A stretch of 47,335 bases of DNA, from positions 1 through 47,335 of the forward strand of contig CAJXLK010000035.1 of assembly GCA_913055635.1 (NCBI GenBank). The letters run 5' to 3'. This DNA comes from an uncultured Bacteroidota bacterium. Lineage in GTDB: Bacteria; Bacteroidota; Bacteroidia; Bacteroidales; UBA12077. Below are positions 8,448 to 18,067 of this stretch, piece after piece (positions within the stretch are counted from its first letter, which is position 1; each line of letters begins with the position of its first letter). The notes beneath the pieces are model-generated. The model saw nothing but the letters and a program-made list of their open reading frames with translations. It searched no databases and had not been told where the DNA came from. A program made the translations under genes and the position numbers.

Positions 8448-11400
8448 TCAGGATGTGGCGGCTTTTTCTTTGACTTCCACCGAGCTGAAGCCCTGGCCGT
8501 TTCGGACAATTTCAATTTGGGTATCCATGCGTTCTTTAAGGGCTTCGATGTGGGAGATCACCCCGATGGTTTTTTCGCTTTCGGCCTGGAGTTTTTCGAG
8601 GGTATCGAGTGTTTGGTCCAGGGTGACCTGGTCGAGCGAGCCAAAGCCTTCGTCGATGAACAGGCTTTTAATCTCCACGTTTCGCGAGGCCAGGTCGGAG
8701 AGGGCCAGGGCCAGTGAAAGGCTGATCAGGAAACTTTCTCCGCCCGAGAGGGTTTTGACCGAGCGGCGTTGGGCGCCCATGTCCATGTCTTTGATCACCA
8801 GGCTCTCGTCTTCATTTTCGCCGGGGATGTCAAGTATATATCGTTCACTGAGCCGGGCGATGCGTTGGTTGGCCAGCTGGACCAGTTGCTCGAGGGTGAG
8901 CTGCTGGGCAAAGGTGCTGAAGTTTTTGCCCTCTCTATCGCCAATGTAATGGTTCAACAGCCGCCACTTTTCGTTTTGCTCTTCATGTTGCTGAATCCGT
9001 TTGCCGAGTTTGTCCAGCTCTTCCAGTTGCCGCTGCTGGTAGCTGATTTTTCCATACAGCGAATCGCGGCGCTCATGGAGGATGCTTAGGGCCTGCTTCG
9101 TTTGTTTCAGCTGTTTTTCCAGGTCTTCGCGGGTGGTTGCCACGTCCTTTTCTTTCAGTTCGCGGTGTTGTTTTTCATAGGTCTCCTTTTGTGACTGCGC
9201 CGCTGTGATGGCTTTACTGATCCCGTTGCGCTCCTCCTTCAGCTGTTCGTATTGACTGGATGACAGCAGGTGTCGTTTGGCTTCACGTATGGAGGGATAG
9301 TTGAGCTGTTCCAGCATGGGCTTCAGCCGGTTTTGCTGCTCCGTCAGCTCCTGCTCCAGGTTTTGCCTGTCCTTTTCCCACTGCTGGAAATTCATTTCAG
9401 CGGTTTTTAATTCATTTTCGGCCTGATTAAGCTGATCCCGGAGCTTTTTGATGTCTTTCCGGATGTTTTTCCCGCTGTAGAGGTTGTTGAGCTCCCTGCG
9501 CCTGTCTTTGCCCTTTTGGGTGATTTCATTCAGCTTTTCCGAAAGGGGCTCCAAATCGGTTATTTGTTGGAGCTGGCCGGACAGCCGGATGTATTCTTCC
9601 AGTTGTTGGCGACTGTTCGACAAATGGGTAGCGAGTTTTTCCGGCTCACCATCGCGATATTTTTCCGGCAGCTGTTGGCGGTATTCCTGAACCTTTTGCT
9701 GTTTTAGGTGCAGGGCCTGGGTTTGTTCTTCCAGGTCTTTTTGTTCGGTTTGAAGGTTTTCGTCCAGTTTTTTCTTTTCGGCCTGCAGCTCTTTTAGCCG
9801 GGTGAGGGCTTGTTCATGTTCTTTTTGTTTATCACCGATGGAACCGGAGAGGTCATCGGTGGCGGGGGCATATTCTTCTATGTATGGATGTTGGGTGGAT
9901 CCACACAGGGGGCAGGGCTGTCCTGGCTGCAGCTTTTGCCGTTGGTCTTCCAGTTTGGCCCTCAATTGATTGTTTTGCTGTTTCAACCGGATGTTGTCCA
10001 GCTCCTGGCGGAGAGCCTCCTCTTTATGCCGGGCCTTCTCGATTTCAGCGGGCAGGGTCTCCAGCTGTTGTTTTTTTTGGGCAATGCTTTTTTTCAGTTT
10101 ACCGATCTTGTGGTTGTAGTGCCCGGTCCATTCGGCCGCCCTCTTCCACTGATCCACCATGTCGGTGTATTCTTTGATTTTTTCCAGGCTTTGGGCCGGG
10201 TCTGCCAGGTGTTCCTGTTCCAGCGATCCTTCCAGTTCTGCCTTACGTTTTTGTTTGCGGCTCTTGGCTTCCTGGAGGTTTGCCTGCATTTGGGGGGGAT
10301 CTTGCGGGTCTGTTTCCACATCCAAACCTCCGGCCAGGTTGCTGACGTTCTCGGAGGCATAACGGTATTCCTGCTGGAGGTGCTCGAGTGCCTGGTTGAG
10401 CTTCTCGACTTGTTCCTGGCGTTCTTCCAGGGCCGGGATCAGACGGGATCGCTCCATCTTTTCCCCGAGGAAGGATTCCACCGCTTCGTGGGCCTGCCCA
10501 TCCTTTTCGCGGGCATTCTTTACGGCCTTCTCATGCCGGCCCTTCTGGTTGGTGTGTTTTTCAAGCCGGTTCCGGAGCTGCTCCCATTGCTGCAGCTCTT
10601 CAGCGTAAGGAATCAGGTTTTTATGGTCCTCCAGCCGGACCCCGTGGTTTTGGTCAAAAGCTTTCAAACGCTCGCGCGCTTTCCCTTCCTGGTCGGCCGA
10701 CTTGTGATACAGGTCCCGAGCCTCCTGTATACGCCCCTTGTGTTTGATGGCTTCTTCCAACTGCCTCTGGCTTTGTTCCTGTTCCTCGATTTGTTTTTTT
10801 ATCATCTCATGAACCTCACGGGCCTGTTGATAATTGTCATCGTCCAGGAGACTTTCCTTAATCTGTTTTTCGCTGGTTTTCATTTTTTCAAGCTCCACCG
10901 CCTGTTCTTTATACCGGGCATAGGCTTGCTGGCCAATCCGGCGGTATATTTCCCCGCCGGTGATCTTCTCCAGCAAAGCCCCGCGCTCGTCGCGGCCCGA
11001 CTGCAAAAAGCGGGCAAAATCACCCTGGGCCAGGAGAATCGATCGGATGAACTGGCTGTAGGAGAGGCCCACCAACTCTTCGTTTTTGCGGGGTACATCG
11101 CTTTTTTTCAGATCCAGCAGCTCGCCTGAAGGATGATGGCTCAGCTCCATCTCATAATTGCGGAGGTTGCCCTTGGTATTGGTCGAGATGGACCACCGCG
11201 AGCGGTATGCGCCCTGGTGAGACTCATAGACCACCTCGGCAAAAGCTTCCCCGGTGTTGCGCGTCAGAATGGTGCCGGTGGCCTCAATGAGCCTCCGTGT
11301 GACCTTTTCCCCCAGCCTCGGAACCTGATTGTAAAGGGCCAGACAGATCACATCCAACAGGGTTGATTTGCCACTGCCCGTCTTGCCAGTGATGGCAAAC

Positions 11401-11495
11401 AACCCGGCCCGGTTCAGCGGTGGACGCGTGAAATCTATGGTGTGCTCGTGCCGCAGCGAATTGATGTTCTTGAAATGGATGGACAGAATCTTCAT
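8448..11495 (-). CDS. sbcC: exonuclease subunit SbcC
   Basis: The 1015-residue SMC-like ATPase pairs with SbcD to cut hairpins and DNA ends. Walker A GKTGSGKST lies at 37-45 and the N-terminus (MKILSIHFKNINSLR) is typical of SbcC. Two long coiled-coil arms surround a zinc hook CPLCG near residue 527. The ABC signature LSGGE and a Walker B region (SLFIDEGFGSLD) sit in the last 110 residues. Length is normal for the family. sbcD lies upstream on the same strand, separated by 291 bases of repeat-like DNA rather than the usual overlap, so co-transcription is likely but not certain. The stop codon lies 12 bases from a duplicated segment. Confidence 0.97.
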   Translation of the reverse strand: MKILSIHFKNINSLRHEHTIDFTRPPLNRAGLFAITGKTGSGKSTLLDVICLALYNQVPRLGEKVTRRLIEATGTILTRNTGEAFAEVVYESHQGAYRSRWSISTNTKGNLRNYEMELSHHPSGELLDLKKSDVPRKNEELVGLSYSQFIRSILLAQGDFARFLQSGRDERGALLEKITGGEIYRRIGQQAYARYKEQAVELEKMKTSEKQIKESLLDDDNYQQAREVHEMIKKQIEEQEQSQRQLEEAIKHKGRIQEARDLYHKSADQEGKARERLKAFDQNHGVRLEDHKNLIPYAEELQQWEQLRNRLEKHTNQKGRHEKAVKNAREKDGQAHEAVESFLGEKMERSRLIPALEERQEQVEKLNQALEHLQQEYRYASENVSNLAGGLDVETDPQDPPQMQANLQEAKSRKQKRKAELEGSLEQEHLADPAQSLEKIKEYTDMVDQWKRAAEWTGHYNHKIGKLKKSIAQKKQQLETLPAEIEKARHKEEALRQELDNIRLKQQNNQLRAKLEDQRQKLQPGQPCPLCGSTQHPYIEEYAPATDDLSGSIGDKQKEHEQALTRLKELQAEKKKLDENLQTEQKDLEEQTQALHLKQQKVQEYRQQLPEKYRDGEPEKLATHLSNSRQQLEEYIRLSGQLQQITDLEPLSEKLNEITQKGKDRRRELNNLYSGKNIRKDIKKLRDQLNQAENELKTAEMNFQQWEKDRQNLEQELTEQQNRLKPMLEQLNYPSIREAKRHLLSSSQYEQLKEERNGISKAITAAQSQKETYEKQHRELKEKDVATTREDLEKQLKQTKQALSILHERRDSLYGKISYQQRQLEELDKLGKRIQQHEEQNEKWRLLNHYIGDREGKNFSTFAQQLTLEQLVQLANQRIARLSERYILDIPGENEDESLVIKDMDMGAQRRSVKTLSGGESFLISLSLALALSDLASRNVEIKSLFIDEGFGSLDQVTLDQTLDTLEKLQAESEKTIGVISHIEALKERMDTQIEIVRNGQGFSSVEVKEKAATS

Positions 11496-11786
11496 AATCA
11501 GGGTTTTATTTTTTCGTTGTTTGGGCCTTTATGGTGGCTCGGCCTTCACAATCGTTTAATTTTCAAACTTGTAAATTTTAACGGTGCTGTTATGGCCAAA
11601 AAGTTGAAGCCGATGGCTTAATCTTTTTATTTAGCTGGTATTGGTGATGGCTTGATCTTTGTAATGGATTGATATTCTAATGGTTTAAATATTAACGTTG
11701 GTTCGGTCTTTGCAATGCTTTTATTGACAATGCGTTGAAGCCAATGGTTTATTTATAACGATTAGGTGTTCAGTACGTAAGGGTGC
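11496..11786. repeat. sbcD-sbcC gap with a degenerate 34-bp tandem repeat
   Basis: Three diverged units begin at 11612 (GATGGCTTAATCTTTTTATT), 11646 (GATGGCTTGATCTTTGTAAT) and about 11679 (AATGGTTTAAATATTAACG). A further pair TTGAAGCCGATGGCTTA / TTGAAGCCAATGGTTTA frames them at about 11604 and 11733. No gene or promoter element is evident. Confidence 0.4.
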
Positions 11787-13010
11787 TCATGATGATTCTT
11801 TTTGTTCGAGGGCCTGGAGGATTTCGGTGAAGGCTTCCCGCAGCAGCTCTTTTTGGCGCTGACCGAGCCCGGAGCGTTCCAGCTTTTTCTCAAACACATC
11901 AGCCGGCCTGAGGTTCTCAATGTGCTGTGAGGAGTCATAAAGCTGGTTTGTTCCGCTGATCATGTTTTTGAAATGCACCCGGTGCTTAACCACTTGTGCC
12001 CGGGGGTTGTTAAAATCATCGATGAGGTTCTCCAGGTCTGTTATTTTTTGGGGATCCTCCTGCTCCTCCACCATTTCAACTTCTATAAGGGTGGGAAGCA
12101 GGCCATCTTCTTCTTGTGGCTGGTTCAGTACCTGGCGGATGTGCTGGAGGCTGCCCTGGATTTTTTTAAGCCGCCGAACCACGGGAATAGTGATGCTGTG
12201 TGCATTAAAGGTGCCATTATTGGTTTGGTAGATGATAACTTTTTTGTGGTCGGCCCTTTCGCTGAACGACAGGGGCAGGGGCGATCCGGAATAGCGGGCG
12301 CGCCCTGAACTTTCCGCCGGCTGGGGTTTATGGATGTGGCCCAGGGCCAGCCTGTCAAAATGGCTGTTGAAGTGCTCCGGTTCGTAGGGGGCCTGGTTGC
12401 CCACCTGGATGTCGCGTTCGCTCTCGGAGACGTCTGCCCCCCGGGCAAAAAGATGGCCCATGGCAATGGCCGGCAAACCGGGATAATCCTCCCGGCAAAT
12501 TCGGGCCACCTGGTCAAAGATCCCGGTGATGCCTGCCTTAACCGCCTCCCGGCGGTCTTCATGGCTTTCTCCCGGCACGGCATTCCTCAGATCGGCATCC
12601 CTGAGGAAGGGAATGGCAGCAATAACCGCCCGATCCCCCTTTTGACGCCCCTCTACCGGTATGATCATCTCGCGCGGGTCTTCTGGCAATCCCCCAACCA
12701 CATGGATATTCAGGGCCCGCAAGATTTCCTTCGGGGCGTTCAAAACCGTCGGGGCATCGTGGTTGCCACCAGTGATGATCGTGGTGCAGTTCATCCGCGA
12801 AAGCTCCACCAGCGTCTCGTAATAAATCTTGCGGGCTTCGCTCGAAGGATTGGCCAAATCAAACACATCGCCCGCGATAAGCACCACATCCACCTGCTCG
12901 GCTTTTACCATGTTCACCAACCATTCGGTGAAATGCCTCTGGTCATCGATCAGATCAGCCTGATGCAGACGCTTGCCCAAATGCCAGTCGGAAGTGTGGA
13001 GTATTTTCAT
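11787..13010 (-). CDS. sbcD: exonuclease subunit SbcD
   Basis: The 407-residue protein is the Mre11-like metallophosphoesterase partner of SbcC. The start at 13010 is chosen because MKILHTSDWHLGKRLH is the canonical N-terminus; an upstream in-frame ATG at 13142 would add 44 unlike residues and lie before the promoter element. Metal-site motifs visible are DWHLG, GDVFD, GGNHD, GHLF and GHIHKP. The C-terminal 120 residues form the usual capping and SbcC-binding part. A TATCTTTG element 21 bases upstream of the start likely drives sbcD and sbcC together. Confidence 0.97.
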   Translation of the reverse strand: MKILHTSDWHLGKRLHQADLIDDQRHFTEWLVNMVKAEQVDVVLIAGDVFDLANPSSEARKIYYETLVELSRMNCTTIITGGNHDAPTVLNAPKEILRALNIHVVGGLPEDPREMIIPVEGRQKGDRAVIAAIPFLRDADLRNAVPGESHEDRREAVKAGITGIFDQVARICREDYPGLPAIAMGHLFARGADVSESERDIQVGNQAPYEPEHFNSHFDRLALGHIHKPQPAESSGRARYSGSPLPLSFSERADHKKVIIYQTNNGTFNAHSITIPVVRRLKKIQGSLQHIRQVLNQPQEEDGLLPTLIEVEMVEEQEDPQKITDLENLIDDFNNPRAQVVKHRVHFKNMISGTNQLYDSSQHIENLRPADVFEKKLERSGLGQRQKELLREAFTEILQALEQKESS

Positions 13011-13030
13011 ATGAAGCCGTCTTTGATACA

Positions 13031-13038
13031 CAAAGATA
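13031..13038 (-). promoter_or_regulatory. sbcD: putative -7 element of the sbcD promoter
   Basis: The minus strand reads TATCTTTG, matching TAnnTTTG, with about 20 bases to the sbcD ATG. A TTG lies 14 bases further upstream, a little close for a -33 element. Its position argues for the 13010 start. Confidence 0.5.
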
Positions 13039-13349
13039 ATCCCTTCACCCGACAATTCATGTCGTTGGCAACAAAAGTTGGTGAAAAAATCGCTGCCCCG
13101 TTTAAAATTTCCCCGATCATTCGCCCCGGAAAAACGCCCCACTTATTGTTTATACATGGCTCATAAAATCAAATTTCAACTGCTTGTCGTCTCGATGATC
13201 TGGCGTTTTGATCCGGTATTGCTTTTTGTGTGCACAGCCACCCTTACCGGGCAAATCGTTGAATGACAGCAATTAAAAATTTTGCAGGGTAAAAATTTTG
13301 AAACCGGTGGATTTTTCCTTTTATTTTGACATTGGAAAAGCTATTGTGT
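13039..13349. other. divergent intergenic region, no gene seen
   Basis: About 310 bases lie between the sbcD promoter element and the OmpA-domain gene. The only promoter-like string for the OmpA gene is TATTTTGA at 13322-13329, an imperfect -7 element about 20 bases before its ATG. Nothing else was found. Confidence 0.35.
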
Positions 13350-14075
13350 ATGCATCGATTTAGCATTTTTGCCGTTCTTGTTGCGGCATTGCATCTTTTA
13401 CCGGGTATGCAGGAACAGGCTGGTGCCCGGGATAAGCAAAACAAGCAGGATACCGTTCAGAAAATGCCGTTGGAGGTTCTGGTAACCAATACCCAGAACG
13501 ATCCAAGACAAGGCGAGGAGGTGGTTTTTGTTGACACGGTTTCGAAACAGGAATACAGGGGGGTAACCAACAGCAATGGGCAGTTTAAGATTCAATTGCC
13601 TGAAGGCAGCACCTATCTTGTGAAGATCAAGGGCATATCTGCCCGGCAAAAATACCAGGTTTTTTCGGTGCCAGAACTTGCCGATAACAGGGTTTACCGT
13701 GCCAGCCAGTTTACCATCAAATATGATCCGCCCACCGTTTATACCCTTGACAATGTGTATTTTGGTTCCAACAAAGCCAGTCTGCGGGAGGCCTCCTACA
13801 AGGAACTGGATGAACTGGTGAAATACCTCAAGCGGAGGAAGCACATCCGGGTGGAAATTGCCGGGCACACCGACAATGTTGGTTCAAAAGAAGACAATCT
13901 GAAGCTTTCCCGGCGAAGGGCCGATCGGGTTAAGCGGTATTTGGTTAACCAGGGCATAGAAGCCGGGCGCATTGAAGCAAAAGGCTATGGTGAGGGCCAA
14001 CCGGTAGCCGGCAACAATACGCCAGAGGGAAGGCAAAAGAACCGCCGCACCGAAGTACGCATACTTGAAGAATGA
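13350..14075 (+). CDS. OmpA-family peptidoglycan-binding protein
   Basis: The 241-residue protein starts at ATG 13350; the longer frame would need a TTG. Residues 1-26 form a signal peptide. A beta-sandwich region follows (VTNTQNDPRQGEEVVFVD and TNSNGQFKIQLPEGSTY), resembling a carboxypeptidase-regulatory or Cna-B-like fold. The OmpA C-terminal domain covers about 135-241, with TLDNVYFGSNKASLR, the peptidoglycan-binding IAGHTDNVGSKEDNLKLSRRRA motif (Asp and Arg ligands present) and GYGEGQPVAGN plus RRTEVRI at the end. It is periplasmic or outer-membrane associated and likely tethers the envelope. It has no operon partner. Confidence 0.93.
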   Translation: MHRFSIFAVLVAALHLLPGMQEQAGARDKQNKQDTVQKMPLEVLVTNTQNDPRQGEEVVFVDTVSKQEYRGVTNSNGQFKIQLPEGSTYLVKIKGISARQKYQVFSVPELADNRVYRASQFTIKYDPPTVYTLDNVYFGSNKASLREASYKELDELVKYLKRRKHIRVEIAGHTDNVGSKEDNLKLSRRRADRVKRYLVNQGIEAGRIEAKGYGEGQPVAGNNTPEGRQKNRRTEVRILEE

Positions 14076-14093
14076 GGGTTCACCTACCCCTGG

Positions 14094-14238
14094 CAGTCCA
14101 TCCCGGTTACCCATAGCCTTATCCGGATTAGCCGTAGCACTGCATCCGGGTTATCTGTAGCCTTCCCTCCGGGTTGGCTGTAGCACTGCATGTGGGTTAC
14201 CCCAAGCCTTCCATCCGGATTAGCCGTAGCACTCCATC
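14094..14238. repeat. degenerate ~23-bp tandem array overlapping a stop codon
   Basis: About six to seven units alternate between two forms. On the minus strand these read GATGCAGTGCTACGGCTAATCC and GGATGGAAGGCTTGGGGTAACC. The first unit supplies the last codons (ECYG) and the TAA stop of the downstream-encoded TPR protein on the minus strand. The array fills the whole gap between the convergent OmpA and TPR genes. Confidence 0.7.
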
Positions 14239-16658
14239 AGGGTTTGATCGTCGAGGTAGGGGAAGGCCACTTTTTCGATGACCCGCTCGGGCAGCTTTTC
14301 GAAGTTGAGCTCGGGGGCATGGTTTACCATGAAATCAAGGCTCCAGTTGTAGTTCTCATTTTTTGAGATGTTGTTCCAGTCGAGCTCCTGGCTGTATTTG
14401 TTCAGCACCTTTTCCTCGAAGACTATCCAGTGGGCCTGTTCATTGAGTTCTTTTACCCCGTAGTGTTCACGCAGGGCCAGGTAAAGCTCTTCATTGATGG
14501 TTACCTCCCTGTAAAAAAGGTCGATATACTGGAAGTATCGGATGATGAATTCTACGGAGAGGTAATCATCGAAATAGCTGGGGTTGTCCATGATGTCGTT
14601 TGTTTTGGACAGGTTTTTAATGCCGTGGTAGATGCTTTGGCCCTGGTGGCTTTTCAGCTCGCTTTCGAGCATTTTGTGGCTAAAAGCTTCCTTGATGTGT
14701 TTTTCCCAGGGGAAGTTGTCGTTATGGACCAGGGCGCGCCAGTGCCAGTCATCTTCAAATTCCTTGAGGGTGCCGTAGTTCAGGGGTATGCCGGGGTTGT
14801 TGCTGAGCACTTCCCAGTCCCACCGGGCGCGGTATCGGTGAATCAGTTGTTTGCTCCAGGGCAGGGCGGAGTTGGCTGAGAGTTTTTCCCAGTACCAGTT
14901 GTGCTTGTATTTGTCGATCAGTTCAATGTCCCAGGGGAGGTACTGGTTTTCGCTGAGGATGCGCCAGTCGAGGAGGGTAGAGAAGGCATCGAGCATTTCT
15001 TCGCTCCACAGCACAGAGCGGCTGGAAGAGAGGCCGTCGAAATCACCCATGAAATAGAGTTGATCCTGGAAGGCAGTGATCATCTCGCGGTTCCAGGGGA
15101 TGCCTTCGTTGGTTGAGAGGTCCTCCCAGTTCCAGCGGTCTGAAAAGGTGCGGATCAGGTCCTTGTTCCAGGGCAGGGAAGGGTTGCGGCTGAGGGCGGT
15201 AAAATTCAGCAGGTCCTCATACTTTCTGATCAGCTCCTTGTTCCAGTTGATCGCCCTGTTGTGGCTCACCTTCCGCCAGTTGAGCCTGGCGCGGAGGCTT
15301 TGAAGCTGTTCTCCGGTAAAGGGGTATATCGCACTGATGGCCTGATTAAACACCTCAAAATTGCTTTTTACCAGCTCGGTGAACAGCTTCTGCTTTTCCC
15401 GGCCGGGGTAAGGAACGAGCTCATCGCTTTCCTTCAGGGTGATCGAGGAGAGTTCGCGGATGCGTTGCTTGATCTGCTCATCGGTGGGGTTGTATTTAAT
15501 GCTCTGGTAGAAGTAACCCAGGGCCTGGTCGTACTCCTCCTGCAGGTAATGGAGCTCCCCGATGATCTGCAGGATATCGGCGTAGGGCACCTCGCTGTCG
15601 ACCGAAGATTCATGGATCTTTTTGATGTCTTCCATCCGGTCCAGGGCCGCTTCATAATTGCCCCTGCTGCGGTAATAGCGGTAAAGGATCCAGTGTATCC
15701 GGTCGGGGACGATGAAGGGAAATTGCGGTTCCGGGGTGATCTGCATCATTTCCTTGAAATCGCTGATGAAATCAATGAATTGTTCCAGGGTTCCCATGGC
15801 TGCCTGTTCATCCCCGCTGTATAGATATCCCTTGTAAAGGCCTACATACGACCAGTGCAGGGAGGGATCAAGGATATTGATCTCTTCGGTTTCATTCTGA
15901 ATGCGCTGAAAGATATCAATGGCCCCCTCGTAATCCTTTTCCCACAGATTGATCCAGGCCTTCAGTATAAACCACAGGGGCTCGGTGTTGCCATTCAGGC
16001 GAACCCCCTGGTCAACCATCACCCGTACCCTGCTGTTGCGGGCCGCCCGCTCGCTCAATATGTCGGTCAAACCTTCCCGGACAAACCGCTCATGGGTGAT
16101 CACCGTCAGGGTCTCAGCGATCGGCAGGTAACCCGTTTCAGTCTCCTGCTGAAGCCTTTGCAATGCCTCAAGGGTGGATTCAAAATCGGTGTGGCGCTCC
16201 AACTGCTGACAGTTCTGAATGAAGGAAATGATGGCCCATGCATAGTCGTTTTGCTTGATGATCGGGATGTTGCCCACCACCTTCAGGTTGAACCCCTCTA
16301 CCTCAAAGTCAGAGCGGATCACAATGTCGAGGAAGTCCCAGAAAGGATCTTCCGATTCCAGCTGCTTGGCCTTCCGGATATAGCGAATGGCCTCGTCTCG
16401 GCTTTTTTGCTCGTACAGCAGGGCCTTCACCAGGATATAATTGTTCAGGTTGCGGAACCTTTTTTTGTTGTTATCTATAAAGCGAAGCTTCTGATCCGCT
16501 TCCTTCCTGCTTCCCTCTAAAAAATGCTCTATTGGCGTGAGGTTCAGCCCGCCTTCCCCGGACTCTTCTTCCAGTTTGCTGTCGACCAGCTTGTTGAACA
16601 GGCGCTCAAAGTAATCATTCGCCTGCTCCACCTGATTCAATATGTTTAAAGGGTTCAT
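14220..16658 (-). CDS. large TPR protein with 25-residue Trp repeats
   Basis: This 812-residue protein has no signal peptide, so it is probably cytoplasmic. The first 430 residues are helical and TPR-like (for example LHYLQEEYDQALGYFYQSI near 380-400). From residue about 472 to 650 there are seven units of about 25 residues with the pattern W-x-x-x-(L/M)-I-x-x-(F/Y)-x-x-x-(W/L)-x-(W/F)-x-x-L-S-x-N-x-x-(L/I)-P, for example WNKDLIRTFSDRWNWEDLS. Two weaker copies occur near the end (NKYSQELDWNNISKN and VNHAPELNFEKL). I do not know a named family with this repeat. Its arrangement suggests a solenoid binding surface. It is convergent with the OmpA gene; the target is unknown. Confidence 0.85.
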   Translation of the reverse strand: MNPLNILNQVEQANDYFERLFNKLVDSKLEEESGEGGLNLTPIEHFLEGSRKEADQKLRFIDNNKKRFRNLNNYILVKALLYEQKSRDEAIRYIRKAKQLESEDPFWDFLDIVIRSDFEVEGFNLKVVGNIPIIKQNDYAWAIISFIQNCQQLERHTDFESTLEALQRLQQETETGYLPIAETLTVITHERFVREGLTDILSERAARNSRVRVMVDQGVRLNGNTEPLWFILKAWINLWEKDYEGAIDIFQRIQNETEEINILDPSLHWSYVGLYKGYLYSGDEQAAMGTLEQFIDFISDFKEMMQITPEPQFPFIVPDRIHWILYRYYRSRGNYEAALDRMEDIKKIHESSVDSEVPYADILQIIGELHYLQEEYDQALGYFYQSIKYNPTDEQIKQRIRELSSITLKESDELVPYPGREKQKLFTELVKSNFEVFNQAISAIYPFTGEQLQSLRARLNWRKVSHNRAINWNKELIRKYEDLLNFTALSRNPSLPWNKDLIRTFSDRWNWEDLSTNEGIPWNREMITAFQDQLYFMGDFDGLSSSRSVLWSEEMLDAFSTLLDWRILSENQYLPWDIELIDKYKHNWYWEKLSANSALPWSKQLIHRYRARWDWEVLSNNPGIPLNYGTLKEFEDDWHWRALVHNDNFPWEKHIKEAFSHKMLESELKSHQGQSIYHGIKNLSKTNDIMDNPSYFDDYLSVEFIIRYFQYIDLFYREVTINEELYLALREHYGVKELNEQAHWIVFEEKVLNKYSQELDWNNISKNENYNWSLDFMVNHAPELNFEKLPERVIEKVAFPYLDDQTLMECYG

Positions 16659-17227
16659 TAAGGCAAAGACTTATTTAGAGTTGTGTAATTTTATTTCCCT
16701 GTGAAACCTGTATCCAGTAACCTTCATAACAAGGACATGATTATTCATGCAGGTTCCATACGGCCAATATATGAACAAAAAAATATCCGTATGAAATTTT
16801 GGTTAAAGATAATACATTTGCAACCTTTTTGTTCTTTGGCTTTAAAGGCCATGGAATCCCACATGATATTATGTATTGCCTTGTTGGGTAAATCGGGGGA
16901 TGCGGGTTTTTAGTTGGATCCTGCTCCCACTTTTACCCGTTTTGCCGCCATCATTTTTACATTGTTTGAAATCATCTTACTTTAGGGTTTATTCGTGTTA
17001 TAGGCGAACTTACCCTGTTTATACCGGTTGAAATGATCAAAATCATACACCTTCTTACCATGTGCAGGTCAATACGCAAAAGCGGCGGCAAAGTTCGGGA
17101 TCAGAAGCGACAGGCAATGTCGTTCATCCGGTTCGATGCGTTATGCGGGTGAAATTTATGATTTTATTTGGGTTTCGTTTGAAACCATGACGTATAATCC
17201 CCGTATTGAAGAAAAAAAAATCACATC
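16659..17227. other. long divergent intergenic region, no gene seen
   Basis: These 569 bases hold no convincing gene. One exact -7-type string, TACATTTG, occurs on the plus strand at 16813-16820, over 400 bases from the next start, so it may drive a long leader, a small RNA or nothing. The region around 17060-17130 is more GC-rich than its flanks but has no open frame of note. Confidence 0.4.
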
Positions 17228-17872
17228 ATGAGGGATGATCCTGTTCGTATTATCAGGGAAGCCATTGAGAATCAGTCTGATCTTGAGTCAGCGGTAGATC
17301 GTACCCTGGCCATCTATCAGGGGCGGTCGCTGGCTGTTTCGGGAAGCGAACTTTCAACGCTCAAGCCCCGCTCCAGCATTGACCATTTACTGGAAGCCCT
17401 GATGAGTCAGTGTTTGAAGGACGAGCGTTACCTGGAAGTGTTTGATTTGCTGCATGTTCGTCAGCCCAACAACATCAATGTTTTGGAGAGCAAAGCCCTG
17501 GCTTATACCTTTGTAGATGAACAGGCCACCATCGACGCCTTATCGCAGGCCATTGCCCTTTTAGAGGAGAAGGAAGGTGAAGCAGATGAGCTGCCCAGTT
17601 TTTACCTGTGGCTGGGGCGAACCATTGAACAAACCCGTCAATGGCCCCGGGCATTTTGCGCCTATAACCTGGCCCTGAGTTATTGCAGCCCGGAAGGCCC
17701 CAATAAGATTGTGCATTACCACATCCTTTACCGCCGGGCCTACCTTTATCTAAAAAACCGGCAGGAGCAGCAGGCCCGGGAGGACCTGTTTGAAATCAAC
17801 AAAATTCACAATAAAAGCATCTACCTGGCTGATTTGCACAAGGATATGAAAAAACAGGAGGAGCATTTCTGA
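17228..17872 (+). CDS. small helical, TPR-like hypothetical protein
   Basis: The 214-residue protein has no signal peptide or membrane segment. Residues about 60-200 read as helical hairpins of TPR type (YLEVFDLLHVRQPNNINVLE, SFYLWLGRTIEQTRQWPRAF, HILYRRAYLYLKNRQEQQAR). The start at 17228 follows a poly-A stretch and has no strong Shine-Dalgarno site, as is common in this phylum. It is followed after 195 bases by a WYL regulator on the same strand, but the gap is too long to assume an operon. Function unknown; a scaffold or adaptor is the most that the helical repeats suggest. Confidence 0.75.
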   Translation: MRDDPVRIIREAIENQSDLESAVDRTLAIYQGRSLAVSGSELSTLKPRSSIDHLLEALMSQCLKDERYLEVFDLLHVRQPNNINVLESKALAYTFVDEQATIDALSQAIALLEEKEGEADELPSFYLWLGRTIEQTRQWPRAFCAYNLALSYCSPEGPNKIVHYHILYRRAYLYLKNRQEQQAREDLFEINKIHNKSIYLADLHKDMKKQEEHF

Positions 17873-18067
17873 TTCACCTGCCCTCTGGCCCTCTAACAGA
17901 AGGTGCTGCCAGGGAGGATTTGTTCTTATTACAACCCGGGTTTCAGTTTTTGTTGCTGTCAAGGAGGTTAAAATGCAATGGCCTCTAAACGGGTTGGGTG
18001 CGGGAGCTTTTATTTTTAGTTGCTTTATAACCAGGCTTTGATGTAGCGCTTTTAGATCGCTCGAATT

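Noticed and set aside
8121-8515. Small antisense frames between the export operon and sbcC
   Set aside because: They overlap a repeat copy and the sbcC end, and lack start signals.
9810-11129. 439-codon open frame opposite sbcC
   Set aside because: It is antisense to a clearly real gene and its Phe/Leu/Val-rich product mirrors Glu/Lys/Gln codons of the coiled coil.
16701-16913. Small gene in the long divergent gap
   Set aside because: The 70-codon frame has no conserved pattern or ribosome site, and the nearby TACATTTG lies inside it.
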